Shown one piece after another: positions 34,001 through 44,773 of a DNA stretch of 64,000 bases. The position numbers and the translations under genes are program-made. Below the pieces are notes generated by a model that did no database searches, was not told where the DNA came from, and was given only the letters and a program-made list of their open reading frames with translations. How positions within the stretch are numbered: position 1 is the first letter of the stretch; each line of letters opens with the position of its first letter. The DNA comes from Lobosporangium transversale (Eukaryota > Mortierellomycota > Mortierellomycetes > Mortierellales > Mortierellaceae): positions 308,186 to 372,185 of the forward strand of contig NW_019029022.1 of assembly GCF_002105155.1 (NCBI RefSeq). Reading direction: 5' to 3'.

Positions 34001-34838
34001 GAAATCTTTTTTGTCCGTAATACTTGTTTCATCTCTCTGTTCAAAAGGTGAATCGCAGCCGCTTCGACAGCAAAGTGCTCCTGTGCGTATCTGAACATGA
34101 CAATAAACAATCAAATGAATTGTTGGTCAGTAGTTCTTTTCTTTTTCTTTTACATTAGCATAATGACTGAAGGCAAATACTGGAATCTTGTCACGAATAA
34201 TGATTCGCATAGCAAATCACTTACGTATTCTCAGCTTCAATGTATTTACGAAGATCCTAAGCACGTTCAGTTTGAAGGAAAAAAAAAAAAAAAAAAAAAA
34301 AAAAAAGAAGTTGGTAACTATGACCCACTTGTAGATAAACCTTGTAAAAGAAAAAGAAACGAAAAAAACACTCTTCTTCATTACAGGGTCGTCCTTATTT
34401 GCCATCCACCCGAACTCATCCACGCGTAATCGTCCTAAAATCCTTGTTTCCTTGGGTATTATCTTGGGTGGCTTTGGGGGTGAGGGCCTAAATATGATGA
34501 TGAGTGAATCCTATTTTGAATGGTCTGGTTGAGAGTCGTAGAGTTACCTACTTTGACTAATCATATACGAAGGCATACTCTTTAAAAACAGCTTTTAGGG
34601 TGCCCAAGAAGCCTAGTGCGCGCTTCTGTTGACGCTGGAAGGGACATTGTTGTCGAGGCAATGACCTGAAAGATAAAGCAATTAAAGACGTTGTCTCCAG
34701 ACGTCGGAGACTTGAGACAAGTGAACGTCGGGTAAAGTCAAGTTGAGGACAAACTAGTCCTGGATAGGGTTTTTGTGAAAATTGAAGAGAGCATGGAGTC
34801 CGTATGAAGGCGGAGGATATACTCCGAGTAGTATACAT
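31045..34838 (-). CDS. Oligopeptidase B-like serine peptidase (S9A), mitochondrial
   Basis: Prolyl-oligopeptidase-family enzyme; the oligopeptidase B/PREPL branch cuts short peptides after basic residues. Eleven exons (complement, 5' to 3': 34579-34838, 34385-34487, 34225-34256, 33898-34090, 33547-33705, 33103-33447, 32814-32960, 32576-32704, 32315-32432, 31771-32166, 31045-31655) give 830 residues with consistent phases. The first about 80 residues are Arg/Ser-rich and nearly acid-free, a likely mitochondrial leader. Then come WMANKDDPDLRKYIEAEN, the beta-propeller (residues about 150-520) and the alpha/beta-hydrolase domain. The nucleophile Ser is in GVSAGGLLMG, acid candidates lie in GERDQRVDY and the His is in ENRGHFGNG. 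The 32-nt third exon and a 61-codon low-complexity insert before the catalytic Asp are unusual. Confidence 0.88.
33738..33818. repeat. (AAAAT)n microsatellite in intron
   Basis: About 16 copies of a five-base AAAAT unit inside intron 4 of the oligopeptidase gene. Confidence 0.95.
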
Positions 34839-35176
34839 GTGCTAATGGATATCAGTTGATAAAGAATGAAGTGAAAGGAAAAAGAAAAAAGGGGAAAAAC
34901 TGCTTATTACAGTTTTTTTTTTTTTTTTTTTTTAGCAGGTTAGAGGAAATGGGAAGCAATTTAACTGAAAATGTGGCTGAGGTTTCGTTTGTTTATCTCA
35001 GTTGCCTTTTTTGGTTGATTGGCATAGCAGATTTGGCGCGGTCGTTTGCTCCTTCGATGGGCAATCTTTAAAAAAAAAACCTAGGCCCTTTTTCCTTCTT
35101 TTTTTTTCTTTTTCTTTTTCTTCCTCACCCGTTTTGCCCCTCTTTCCCCCTCCATCTCTTAAGACGTCACAAGGAC
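34839..35176. promoter_or_regulatory. Divergent OPB/SF3B6 intergenic region
   Basis: Region between the two start codons. It contains poly(T) at about 34914-34934, a T-rich pyrimidine tract at 35090-35160 just before the SF3B6 start, and no open frame of interest. Confidence 0.45.
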
Positions 35177-35854
35177 ATGAACAACAGGACAAATGTATGA
35201 TTCTTTCATCAGATGAGACATATGCAAAGAAAGAATTACTTCAAAAAAGAACACCCACCCATTTACTCATCTCTTCCCATGGAACTGAAAAAAGGACAGG
35301 GACAAAAATATTCATAAAATTACATTGTTTTTCACTTACCAATAGGTTCGCTTGCCTCCGGAGGTCAACAGAATCCTGTTTGTCCGGTAAATACCGATTT
35401 TTCCAGTTTTCGTTAGTACTTTTATACCACTTGTCATGTTTCGTACCGATCAAGAACTCCTGTCTTATTTTTTTTTTTTTTTTTTTTTACTATTTTAGCA
35501 ATCTTCCTTTCAAGATCACAACTGAGGAAATGTATGATATCTTTGGAAAATATGGAGCTATCCGTCAGATCCGTGTTGGAAACGCCAATGACACTAAGGG
35601 AACAGCATTTGTGGTCTATGAAGATATTTTTGACGCCAAAACAGCCTATGAACATCTTCAAGGATTCAATATCATGGGGCGGTACCTGATCGTCCTTTAT
35701 TATCAGGCTAACAAGGTCACCAAGAGAGTAAGCATGGCAAAGAAGGAAGAAGAACTGAGGGAACTAAAGGCGTAAGTATAAACTAGATTGAAAATATCAA
35801 CTTTTTTTTTTTTTTTTTATCTCATTTCATTTCATTTTGTGCAGATTCTTGTGA
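35177..35854 (+). CDS. Splicing factor 3b subunit 6 (p14)
   Basis: Single-RRM subunit of U2 snRNP SF3b that contacts SF3B1 near the branch-point adenosine. Exons 35177-35194, 35346-35386, 35499-35771 and 35845-35854 encode 113 residues (human 125). Exon 1 codes only MNNRTN. The join then gives [20 protein letters not shown], the strongly conserved start of the family, followed by [19 protein letters not shown] (RNP2 region) and [20 protein letters not shown] (RNP1). [12 protein letters not shown] is also typical. The C-terminus is short (ELRELKAFL) and lacks the family's usual last dozen residues. A read-through of the last donor would stop two codons earlier in effect, so the product is nearly the same either way. 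Confidence 0.92.
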
Positions 35855-36209
35855 GCGATCAGTAGCTAATTTCAATCTTCTTCAAATTGTCTTCTCGGCT
35901 GGTGAACTTTATAGTAAATATGCAATCTCGGATAACCAATAAGTGGTAGCGACGTTGGTGATGGTGAATGCAGAGGAAATGTAGAGTCGTGAAGATTTTG
36001 AATCAAAGAAGCCTCTATATCTATAATGATTGTTGATTATTGACTACAAAAAAAAGGATCTCCATGTAACATAGCAACCATAAACAACTATTATAACCAA
36101 CTATTATAACTAACAACAACACAACCAAAGAAAAAAAAAAAATACAATGTGAAAATCTTTTATTATATAATGTACAATTTGACATGCTACAAGAAAGGCT
36201 TTATGGTAT
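35855..36209. other. Intergenic, convergent 3' ends
   Basis: Lies between the stop codons of SF3B6 and the NSL1-like gene. AT-rich with a small AACTATTATAACC direct repeat at about 36086-36112. Nothing else is seen. Confidence 0.5.
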
Positions 36210-36493
36210 TCAATTGGCTTCGGGCAAGATCTCATCGATGACTGCCTGTGCACCCTCCAGTCGACTGATGTTTGAGGAGACTGTCTATAAATATTGCAAA
36301 ACAAAAACAAGCAAAAAAGATAAAACAAAAAAGTTAGAAAATGATGAAAGGCTTCAAAGATCAACGGTATGCGATTGTTGATCAACTATAGCCATTAGCA
36401 AAAAAAAAAAAAACTTACTTTGCGCAAATCACTTAGCAACGCCATACTGGAGGAATATTCTTGAGTGACCAAGTCTGGTCTCTCGAACATAGC

Positions 36494-36531
<38 letters not shown>

Positions 36532-37429
36532 AGTTAACTCTAGTATCCCAATCAATACGATCGTCACAGTCTATGGGTTCGTTCAATAATTAAGCCCATA
36601 ATAAATACCCTTTTCGAATTCTTCTGTTGGATCAGCTACACTGTTATCCTTTGCGCCTTCCTTTGGTTCAAACTCAATTCTGTCGGCCAGAGCTGATTGT
36701 CGTCTGATAGCATCATCCAACAACATTTTGACTTGTTCAGGAACACGTTTCCTTCGCTCTGCCACCCTGAGTCTCAACTCTCCAACTTTGAGCTGTTGCA
36801 TCTGTAATTTTCGCTTCAGTGACTCGTCCAATGGCTCAAACTCTAAGATATATATACATGTATAAAAACAACAAAGTCATTTCAGGTCAGCTTGGGCACT
36901 TTCCTCACTCCTAGATGAGTAACCTCTTAAGAAAATGATGAATACCTTCATTAATGAGAGCTTGATCATATGGTATCCCATTGATATCAATATTGGCGCT
37001 TGCCATGCGCATTACATCCTGGACCCACTAAGATTTTTTTTTTTTTTTTTTTTTTAAAGAAAAGTTATGGAAACCAAATGTTGAGAAGAAACTTGAGTAT
37101 ACCTTGCTGTTGTCGTTGTTGTTACTACTGTACTTTGAATGCTCACTGTAAATCAAAGATTAAGAAAAAAATAAAATGAAATAAAATAAAATCGAGTGAC
37201 AGTTGATAATGTTTATTGTAATGTTTCTTTGGTGTAAAAAAAAAAAAAAAAAAAAAAAGACCAAGGCTTAATTTACTTGGTCAAATATTCCATGGACAAT
37301 TTGAATTTTCTTAGGGTCGCCCATAGTGCCATATTTTGTTGATAGGCGGTCATAACATGCTTTGAGCAAAATCTCCGAAATGTATTCGATGTCCGCTTTA
37401 GATGACACATTGATTTTTGGAAATTCCAT
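36210..37429 (-). CDS. Kinetochore Mis14/NSL1-like protein
   Basis: Probably the Nsl1/Mis14 subunit of the Mis12 (MIND) kinetochore complex. Six exons (complement, 5' to 3': 37277-37429, 37103-37141, 36946-37027, 36609-36842, 36419-36492, 36210-36284) give 218 residues with consistent phases. The N-terminal helix region reads PKINVSSKADIEYISEILLK. The core block FEPLDESLKRKLQMQQLKVG is followed by RRKRVPEQVKMLLDDAI, which resembles the Mis14 signature (Glu-x-Phe/Asp ... Arg-Arg-x-x-Pro). The rest is predicted helical or coiled coil. The match is by pattern in a fast-evolving family, so another small coiled-coil subunit is possible. A T9A26-like tract lies in intron 4. Confidence 0.55.
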
Positions 37430-37638
37430 GGGCGGGGGAACGTGGATGAAACTAGATGAAATTATATGGTTCAATGGTAGAGGTCAACAAGTTCATGTTG
37501 CCCTATTTTCTCTAACTAGAGTCACAGGACTCAGGTTGAATTTTAAAGCCACGTCGGGACTCAATGCTCGGGAATTTAGAGAGGCTGAGTGATTTTATCA
37601 ATTGAAATAGACTATGTACATCTGGTAACTTTTTTTCT

Positions 37639-38474
37639 TTATCCATCCAACTCAATCAAAGATTCTTGAGGCTGCTTATTCAAGAGTGCAGCCGGAACCT
37701 TTTCATGCAAGAAACTGGTGCAGTACATGCATTTGACAGCCTTGATCGGAACATTGGCATCACACCAGGGACAAGTACGCGTGGCTCCAGAAGCAGGGGT
37801 AGGCTCAGGTTTTGTCGCATCGACCTCTCCATTCTCACTTAATTTACCCTTCTTACGGTATTCTCTAAACGAGTGAACAGCCATGACGATGATAAACAGT
37901 GTAATAGCGACCAAGAGAAAGTTGAGCACTGTTTGAAGGAAACGACCGACGTTTTCAGTAACGGCTCCATCTTCCTGAGCATCTTCAATGGTGTTGTATT
38001 TCTTGCCAGGAGTTTTTCCAGGTCTGATAACAATGAACCAATTCTCCAAATTATGGCCTATTTAAGCAATTGCATTGTATATCATCAGTATGGTTTTTTT
38101 TTTTTTTTAAAAAAAAAAAAAGTGGTAACACCGGTAATGTCGATGCTGGGGAATGAATAAGGACGACAGTTACTGTACAATTCACATACCTGAGATGACT
38201 AGACCGAGAGGAGGACTCAAAATATCATCAACGAAGCTTGTAAGGACCTTTGAGAAAGCACCTCCAATGACAAGACCCTATTTAAGACATAACGTACATA
38301 AATATCAAACATGACGTTCAGGGGGTGGTTGCTTTTTACGAGTTGGCTGCAGTATATTAATGTTGTATTACGTACCACACCAAGGTCAATGATATTGCCT
38401 CGTTGGATGAATTCGGAAAATCTCTTCCACACACTCGATTTTCCAACACGTTCTCTAATTCCCAACAATGGCAT
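37639..38474 (-). CDS. Large-conductance mechanosensitive channel (MscL) with zinc ribbon
   Basis: Pressure-relief channel of the MscL family. Exons, complement of 38376-38474, 38190-38277 and 37639-38057, encode 201 residues. The N-terminal helix and TM1 read [18 protein letters not shown] then [20 protein letters not shown], the classic MscL pattern. After [10 protein letters not shown] comes a periplasmic-type loop and TM2 (about 105-130, [18 protein letters not shown]). The C-terminus adds a paired-cysteine motif, [18 protein letters not shown], which some bacterial MscL proteins also carry. Introns show that it is a resident fungal gene. The subcellular membrane is not evident; no clear targeting peptide is seen. 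Confidence 0.9.
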
Positions 38475-39228
38475 GGTGAATGTGATTAGGTCGTTCCTGA
38501 AATGCAGAATTGATCTCCAAAGGAAAAGGAATGAAAAGAAGAGGAAGAAAAAAAAAAAGAGCGTAAGGAGAGTAGAAAAGAAGAGAAGAGAAAAGAAAAG
38601 AAAAAAAAGAGAAGAGAAAATCTAGAAAAACCAAAAAAAAAAAAAAAAAAAAATGGCGGGCTGGGAGAAAGAAGACAAAATATGCAGAAACGATTTATCT
38701 CCCATGATCATGTCTGGCTAGGGAAAGTTGAGCGCCTGTGTAAAGACGAATGGTTGTGCCACCTGCTCACATTTTCGACGACGCGTGGCGGGATGCTTGA
38801 TTACTCAATCATGTACTGACATGTAAATGCCCATAAAGAATGTCGTTTTTCTAACATGGCAAATGATCATCCGGATGACTTTAGTTCGTCAGAGGATCAC
38901 CCTTTTCCAACATCCTTTTGTGGAGAAACCGAATAGGCAAGGATGGAGTAAAGAGAAAGCTACCATCCTCAGATGTGCAAAGCATTTGAGAACCTTATTT
39001 TTCCCTGTTTCCTTTGATCCCTCTCCAATATAGCAGATATCACACGGACCTTAATCCGCTGGAATGCCTCTAAGATTCAGAGTCCGGATCTCCTATTAAA
39101 AGGATATGCGATACAAATTTACTACAGAACAATGTGGGATACGACTAAGGCAAAGGCTATTCAAAACATTCAACCTCTCTCCTTCCTCCTTGCCGGGAGA
39201 AGAAAATGCGGCTTCCGCACAAGCATGG
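38475..39228. other. Decayed region, no intact gene
   Basis: Begins with purine-rich leader and poly(A) upstream of MscL. From about 38830 to 39228 both strands carry broken protein-like frames (plus strand, for example RTLIRWNASKIQSPDLLL near 39050) that I do not recognise. Confidence 0.4.
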
Positions 39229-39499
39229 CCACAAAATCCTATGATAAAGTCATAATAGTCAATCTTCAGATCTATTATTGCTGGCCAACTGGACTTTTAC
39301 CACAAGTAATAACATACTTTTGTATTGGACTCTTTTTCTATCATTACTATAGATTCATCTGGTACTCGTCCATAACGGATATCTTTTTCTAAAAGTACTT
39401 TGCCAAAGAGATTGTTGCACCTAGATCAACGGTGCTATACTGTTGACTATTTATGGTGATAGGCACAGTTATTCTGTCTTTATCAGGAGCAGGGACTTC
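39229..39499 (-). pseudogene. Retropepsin-like fragment of an LTR retrotransposon
   Basis: On the minus strand a frame reads RITVPITINSQQYSTVDLGATISLAKYF (written here in two parts for reference: RITVPITINSQQYS and TVDLGATISL). This matches the layout of a retrotransposon aspartic protease around its Asp-(Ser/Thr)-Gly-Ala motif, here with Leu in second place. About 60 codons further on comes YYDFIIGF, matching the second conserved block. A stop follows directly after the first block, so it is broken. Confidence 0.4.
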
Positions 39500-40390
39500 G
39501 AAGGCCCCCGATTACTTAACACAAGTTTCCTCGACAGTTGAGTATGAAAGAAGGAAGGGCCCATTATTCGGAACCATATCTTTTAAGATTGTGTTATCCT
39601 AAAGGACCACTTGAAGCAGATGGCTTGCGAGTGTCCTTGGAAATATCCTCACAAAATCATCACGAAAAGTAACGTGTAACATCTTTGACCACATTTCTGC
39701 CAACTTCACCGCTTATTCCCCCTAAAGAAGCGACTCCAGTCTATCCATAACTCTAAGCGATCGAACTGGGGCCGCATGTGCCGTATCCACTTTTTCGAGA
39801 TTTTGTGATTGGCATGCCTCGAATACCTTGTCAGTGACATTATCGAGAAAGGAATACGCGTCCACTTTGGCAAATAACGCATGTCTCTTATATACACGTA
39901 CGCAACTTCGTCAAGTTCAGATGTTCAAATGCAACGCTAAAAGACATAATGGAGGTCAATCACTGAGATTTGCGATTTGAAAAGTGAGCAGCGTGCATAG
40001 TCCGTTTCAATTGATCGCGATCCTTTATATTTTTTTGAATACTCTCGAGTGTACTGGCAACTAATTGACTCGCTTGTTGTTACAAGTCCGTCACGTAATG
40101 AGACACCACCAAACCAATTCAACCATCGTTTCTAGATTAAAAATATATGGGATCATGACTAAATGAAATGGAGTCTACATGTAGTCCATGTAGCCTGTCC
40201 CATTAAAAACGGAATACTTCATCTAGACCAAGGATATTGTAAAAAGAACAAAAAATACATTAGCAGGTTTTTAAGACGAAGGCCTTTCAGGACCTAGTAA
40301 TATTTGTAGTAGACTAAATCCTATTGCTGTTGTCGGCTTGATGACTCTCCTCCTCCTGGACTCAACAAAGGTTCTTTCGGTATCTCGGGT
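39500..40390 (-). other. Broken protein-like remnants, possibly gag-like
   Basis: Minus-strand frames at 39706-39897 and 39937-40122 read on from each other across stops and have ordinary amino-acid composition (LPKWTRIPFSIMSLTRYSR). They lie upstream of the retropepsin-like fragment in the same direction, where a gag region would be expected, but no gag motif is seen. Confidence 0.3.
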
Positions 40391-40437
40391 TTGGATCCAG
40401 CCTGTCAGTGAGCGTCAGTGCAATGCACATAAGCTAC

Positions 40438-40460
40438 ACAGGCTGGTGACGAGCCTAACG
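40438..40460 (+). repeat. Isolated copy of inverted-repeat end
   Basis: CAGGCTGGTGACGAGCCTAAC matches 21 of 21 bases with the outer end of the 117-bp inverted repeat at about 8112-8135. Similarity stops on both sides. The sequence itself can form an AGGCT/AGCCT hairpin. Confidence 0.8.
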
Positions 40461-40619
40461 CACCGACGCGTTGAGCATCTATCCTAGGGACTTGTTGATA
40501 GTCATGGCGAAGGCTGGATGAGAAGGGCTATAAACAATACTTGAAATAAAAAAAATAAAAGCTTGTTGTTGTCCTTTTGTTTCGAGTTGCCGAAATATCA
40601 CATTGAAAGCAAATTTGTG

Positions 40620-40810
40620 GTAAATTCATCAGCCTTTTTGTTTCGTACACCTATAAATACACTCTGCCTCTCTCTCTCTCTTTCTCTCCTATTTCACGAC
40701 ATTTATCTCTCACCTCCTCACATACACTAACAACTTCAACTTCAATCTATAGCTAACATTGCTTGTACTGTTTTATAATGTACTTTCTCTAGATAGAATA
40801 AATGAGTATC
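40620..40810 (+). promoter_or_regulatory. Orphan TATA promoter with nearby poly(A) signal (LTR-like)
   Basis: CTATAAATAC at 40651-40660 is followed by a CT-rich tract, an AC-rich leader and AATAAA at 40797-40802, about 140 bp downstream, with no open frame. Such a compact promoter and poly(A)-signal arrangement is characteristic of LTRs, but the element ends and target-site duplication were not found. A promoter for a non-coding RNA is the alternative. Confidence 0.35.
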
Positions 40811-40885
40811 CCCTTGGTCTAGATGAACTGTCTCGTTTTAATGGGGCGAACTATAGCCACAGCTACTCTCCCACGTATTATACTA

Positions 40886-41096
40886 GAGTCCTCGCCAGAA
40901 AGTCATGAACTGGATATATTTTTCAGGCATTTAAATTGAATAGAATGCTTCCATTTTTGGACATCAAGAATTTTGGGAATTTTTTTTTTTTCTATTGTGC
41001 TTTTCAAGCTTCGTACGTAAATTGTATTTTTGCAAATAATAATTCAAATTGAGTATTTTAAAATATATCCAGTTCATGACTTTCTGGCGAGGACTC
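40886..41096. mobile_element. Tc1/mariner-type MITE (211 bp)
   Basis: Terminal inverted repeats of about 37 bp begin GAGTCCTCGCCAGAAAGTCA and continue into GAACTGGATATATTTT. They are flanked by TA on both sides (40884-40885 and 41097-41098), the target duplication of Tc1/mariner elements. The interior is AT-rich with no coding capacity. The two repeats look identical by eye, suggesting a recent insertion. Confidence 0.88.
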
Positions 41097-41109
41097 TATA
41101 AGGAAGACG

Positions 41110-41145
<36 letters not shown>

Positions 41146-41472
41146 CATTCAAGGAATGAGTGATGGAGAGGACGATTGTGCAATTTATATTTCTCATCTC
41201 CTACTGTGTTATTCTAGTAATATCTCTCCAAAGTGTGGTTCCGCTGAGGTCACATGTAATTTAAATCAACTTTTCTTAAGCGATGCCATGAACCTTTGCA
41301 TCAATCATATCAAAGTCCAAGGACATTATGAGCGCCGTTTGAGCCATTCTAAATCGACATGAGAGTTCTCAAGCCGATGCATTTTCTATAAAAAAAACAA
41401 AAGTCAAGTCAATGATGATGTATCAGTATTCAACACGCTCATATCTCCAGAGTGAGTGAGCTCTTTTCTCGC

Positions 41473-43375
41473 TTAGAAATGAAAAAAGTTACAAACCCGC
41501 TTCCGGCGCGTCAAAAGTGGCTCTTCTAAAATATCCATGCTCTCGTCTTTGACGTCAGTCGGTGTACCTAACTCTTCAGCTTTGTTGTTACTATCTCTCT
41601 GTTGTTCCCTTGGGCACGGTGAGACAGTTCCTGATAAACTTGCCTGCCGAAGATTGATGTTTTTCCTTTTTCGAGAATGTTTCATTATAGAATCGGATAC
41701 AGCAGTATGAACCTCATCGACGGATATCATCGTGACACACTTATCCCGTGTACTGGTGACTTCAGTATTGTCGCCATTCTCAGCATTATTGAACACACAG
41801 GTGACATTGCTGGTTACTCTATCCATGATAACGTTTCGTGATTCGTTGACTTGCCGCATGTCGCATTCACGAGTTTTCTCGTATGATTCTTTAGGAAACG
41901 ATGTTGGCATTTGATAATTGGACGTTTGCGATTCCGCCTGTATTGTTGGCCTGAGGCTTAAAGTTCGGTCGGGAGTGCATTCATGCCTACTGTAATAAGG
42001 ATATCGACCTTGGACATTAGAAGCCTCCTCGGTATCATGTTGACTATTTACCTCCGTTTCTAGCCTCTCATGGCCTTGTCGATCCAAATCGTTATAATAA
42101 TCAGGCACTGTACTACACCCCGCTATAGCCATAGCTTGAAGTTTATGCGAACCATTCTTAAGAGTTTGATTTTGCTTTGTAAAAAAAAAAAAGAAAGAAA
42201 GAAAGAAAGAAAGAAAAAGAAAAAAAGAAAAAGAAACCATCATCAATTGAACAGTGCAAATAATCGAAATAAATAAAAAAAAAGAACAGATGTCATACTT
42301 CTGCTATTAAAGAAAGCATTTGCGGCTGGAGCGTAGCCATTGCTTTCAGCTCCTTCATCTCTCTCTGTAATGTCTCCTCAATGGTTGACTTCCAAACCAT
42401 AAAATCGGCACATAGTGCAGTACGCTCATTCTGTAAGTCACAAACATGTTTCTGCATCGCTTTTACAGTTTGCGCCATGTCTTGTAAACATTTCTCAAAT
42501 CCTCCTTGAACATTTTGATCTTGTTTTCCCTTGAGGGTATCACTTATGCATTTCTGTACAACATGTGCGAGATCTTCGTATGCATGATCAAGTATCAGAG
42601 AGACTTTTTCTACCACTTTGGGCTCTAGAGTCGAAACTAGTTTCTCCATCACAGAACGACTATCTGTGGCTAATCTTTTCTCAAAATCTGTAGAACAACG
42701 TTGCATGTTCTCTAGAACTGCATCGAAGGATGAAATCTTGTCCAAAAGGAATCGAAGCTCTCTTGATTGAGAGAATAAAGTTGTGGAGAGAGACGGAGAA
42801 GTAATACTGCTATTGCTATTGCCACTATTGGATATTTTCGTGTCGGTTGCATTGTTTTTGAGCTGAGCTTCATTGGACACATAAGGTCGAAGATATGACG
42901 GAATGCTACAAGGCTGCCATGTTGATAGACTGAAACCGGAAGTTAATGGTCTGCCAGTATCCAAAGCTGGGGCCAATGTGAGGATCGGTTTTTCAGTCAG
43001 AATAGGGCTTGTAGGATCTGAGCCTATGGTTTGGTCTTGAGACGAGGTTGTTGCGGCAACAGATTTTGGAGCGTTTGTAATTGTCATTTCAGCTACTAAT
43101 GCCATAGGAGTCTGAGAGACACATGGCAACGCATTATTTGGTGGGATGTTGCTCATGCTCGTTACAAACAGAGGGTCTGACGCCCGTACAAATTGCGGAT
43201 CAAGGCACGGTGTATGTCCGTGGTCTTGATGTTCTTGAAGCCTAGGATTCTGTATGGAAACCATAGCCTGAGAAGAAAATATATCCTTACGATTGATATT
43301 TGTTAGATCGAAGTGTTGAAACAACCAAGGATTGCGTAGTTGAGGTAGCGAGGCAAGGCGTTGTCGATGGTTCAT
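41473..43375 (-). CDS. Orphan Ser/Thr-rich protein with central coiled coil
   Basis: Exons, complement of 42299-43375 and 41473-42174, encode 592 residues; not recognised. The N-terminus (MNHRQRLASLPQLRNPWLFQ) may be ordered. Residues 60-200 are Ser/Thr/Pro-rich, and residues about 205-355 form a predicted helical/coiled-coil stretch (RELRFLLDKISSFDAVLENM, later LQREMKELKAMATLQPQ). The second exon is polar, Ser/Asn/Arg-rich, with a basic patch SRKRKNINLR. The intron carries a GAAA repeat and ends at ACAAAG/CAAAAT. Further 3' exons are possible because a GTTTGT donor lies just before the stop. Confidence 0.5.
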
Positions 43376-43609
43376 GGTTGGAAAACAAAGCAAAAAAAAA
43401 GACAAGGATTGAAAAAAGGAGAAGCATGGTTAAGAAAAAGTTTATTTCTGAACAAAGCACATGTGCACAGCGAAAAATGCTATTTTTTCCATGGACATGA
43501 GTATGATTGGGTATATAGCGATAAAAATTCTGATCCATGAAGGCTGCCATCGGAAAGGGGCTATTTTGATCATTTGTATATCTCATCTTGGGGTACACAA
43601 CCAACAGTC

Positions 43610-44517
43610 TTAACGTCGACATCCATAGCAATAGTATTCAACCTCAGGTTTGTCATAGCTATCAAAATCAAGCGGCACCAAGGATCCTCAATATTTAGAA
43701 TAGTTGAAGATGTTGATAACACGTTTAGATAGACAAAAATAACAATGAAGGAGAGGGCCTTTTCCTTGTTACCTTGCAATACAACAAGCACGACATGACG
43801 GCTCCAGACAGGTCGCACATTGGATTATACAGAACTGGCATTGCAGCCGCTGACAGAACGTGCACGATCGAATCACAGCTTGATATCGCTCGCACATTCC
43901 CGGAATTCTGCTCGTTTCACAGCCATTAATTTCTCCTGTGCAGTCTGCAAATGTCATTGCTGAGGGTTGCACAGGATTCAAAGATTGAAAGGACTGTGCT
44001 TGGTTGGATGAGGGTGTCTGTGCATTCTCTTTGTTAAACATGAAGAGGCGTCGCATCGCTTCACTAGAGCTCTCTTTAGTGGTGTTTAGTTGTTGATGTT
44101 GTGCTTGCTGCTGTTGCAGTAATTTTTGCCGTTCTTCTTGCTCTCTTTGTTTTTCTTCCTCTAATAGTCGCTTTTGTCCCTGCATCATCAATGTCATTGT
44201 CCGATCTGTATCAGCAAATAAAGGGCAATTAAAAATTAAAATAGCATGTTATACGTAAAAATTTATCAAATGTCATGATTATGTACGAGGGCATCAAACG
44301 ATGCTTGTGCTCATTCAGTTCATCGTTCCTTTAACTAGTCAACGGTACCATAAACAATCTCCTGTTCTAATCCAATACCAGACCGGGTCTTCATGACCAA
44401 TGGCGAAATATCTTCATAAGAGCTCTTCCGCTTGAGGGAACTTTTCTCTTGAGAGGCTGAACTTTGAAATGGGTCCGAGTCTGCTGTATAATGAAAGGTG
44501 AAAGGTATGTTGTTCAT
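43610..44517 (-). CDS. Siva-like cysteine-rich protein
   Basis: Exons, complement of 44349-44517, 43773-44205 and 43610-43658, give 216 residues. The N-terminal half is Ser/Lys-rich, then a Glu/Gln/Arg-rich helix (GQKRLLEEEKQREQEERQKL) leads to a compact Cys-rich end. That end has about ten cysteines in C-x2-C, C-x3-C and C-x2-C spacing (SCTFCQRLQCQFC, CATCLEPSCRACC), then SYDKPEVEYYCYGCRR. This order resembles the C-terminal zinc-binding region of the Siva family, including the Tyr-Asp before the last cysteine pair. Siva is an apoptosis-related adaptor in animals, and no role is implied here. The last exon is short and would be missed without splicing. Confidence 0.5.
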
Positions 44518-44773
44518 TGTTCTATATGACGATGAGTATAAGAATAATACTATATAAAGCTGACGCGATTGAAACGCGGTACAATTCCTGGCGATGATCT
44601 GATGAAGTGCATGAATTCAAATATGTAGATCTTGACGTAAAAAAAATCGTGGCTTATTTTACTCTAATTTCGTCTAGAGCTTTGCATGAATAAGGATCTT
44701 CAGAAAAGAGATGTTGTTAGATGAATGATAATATCACTAACACTGTTTTCGATTCATGAGTAGACATTTAGTC

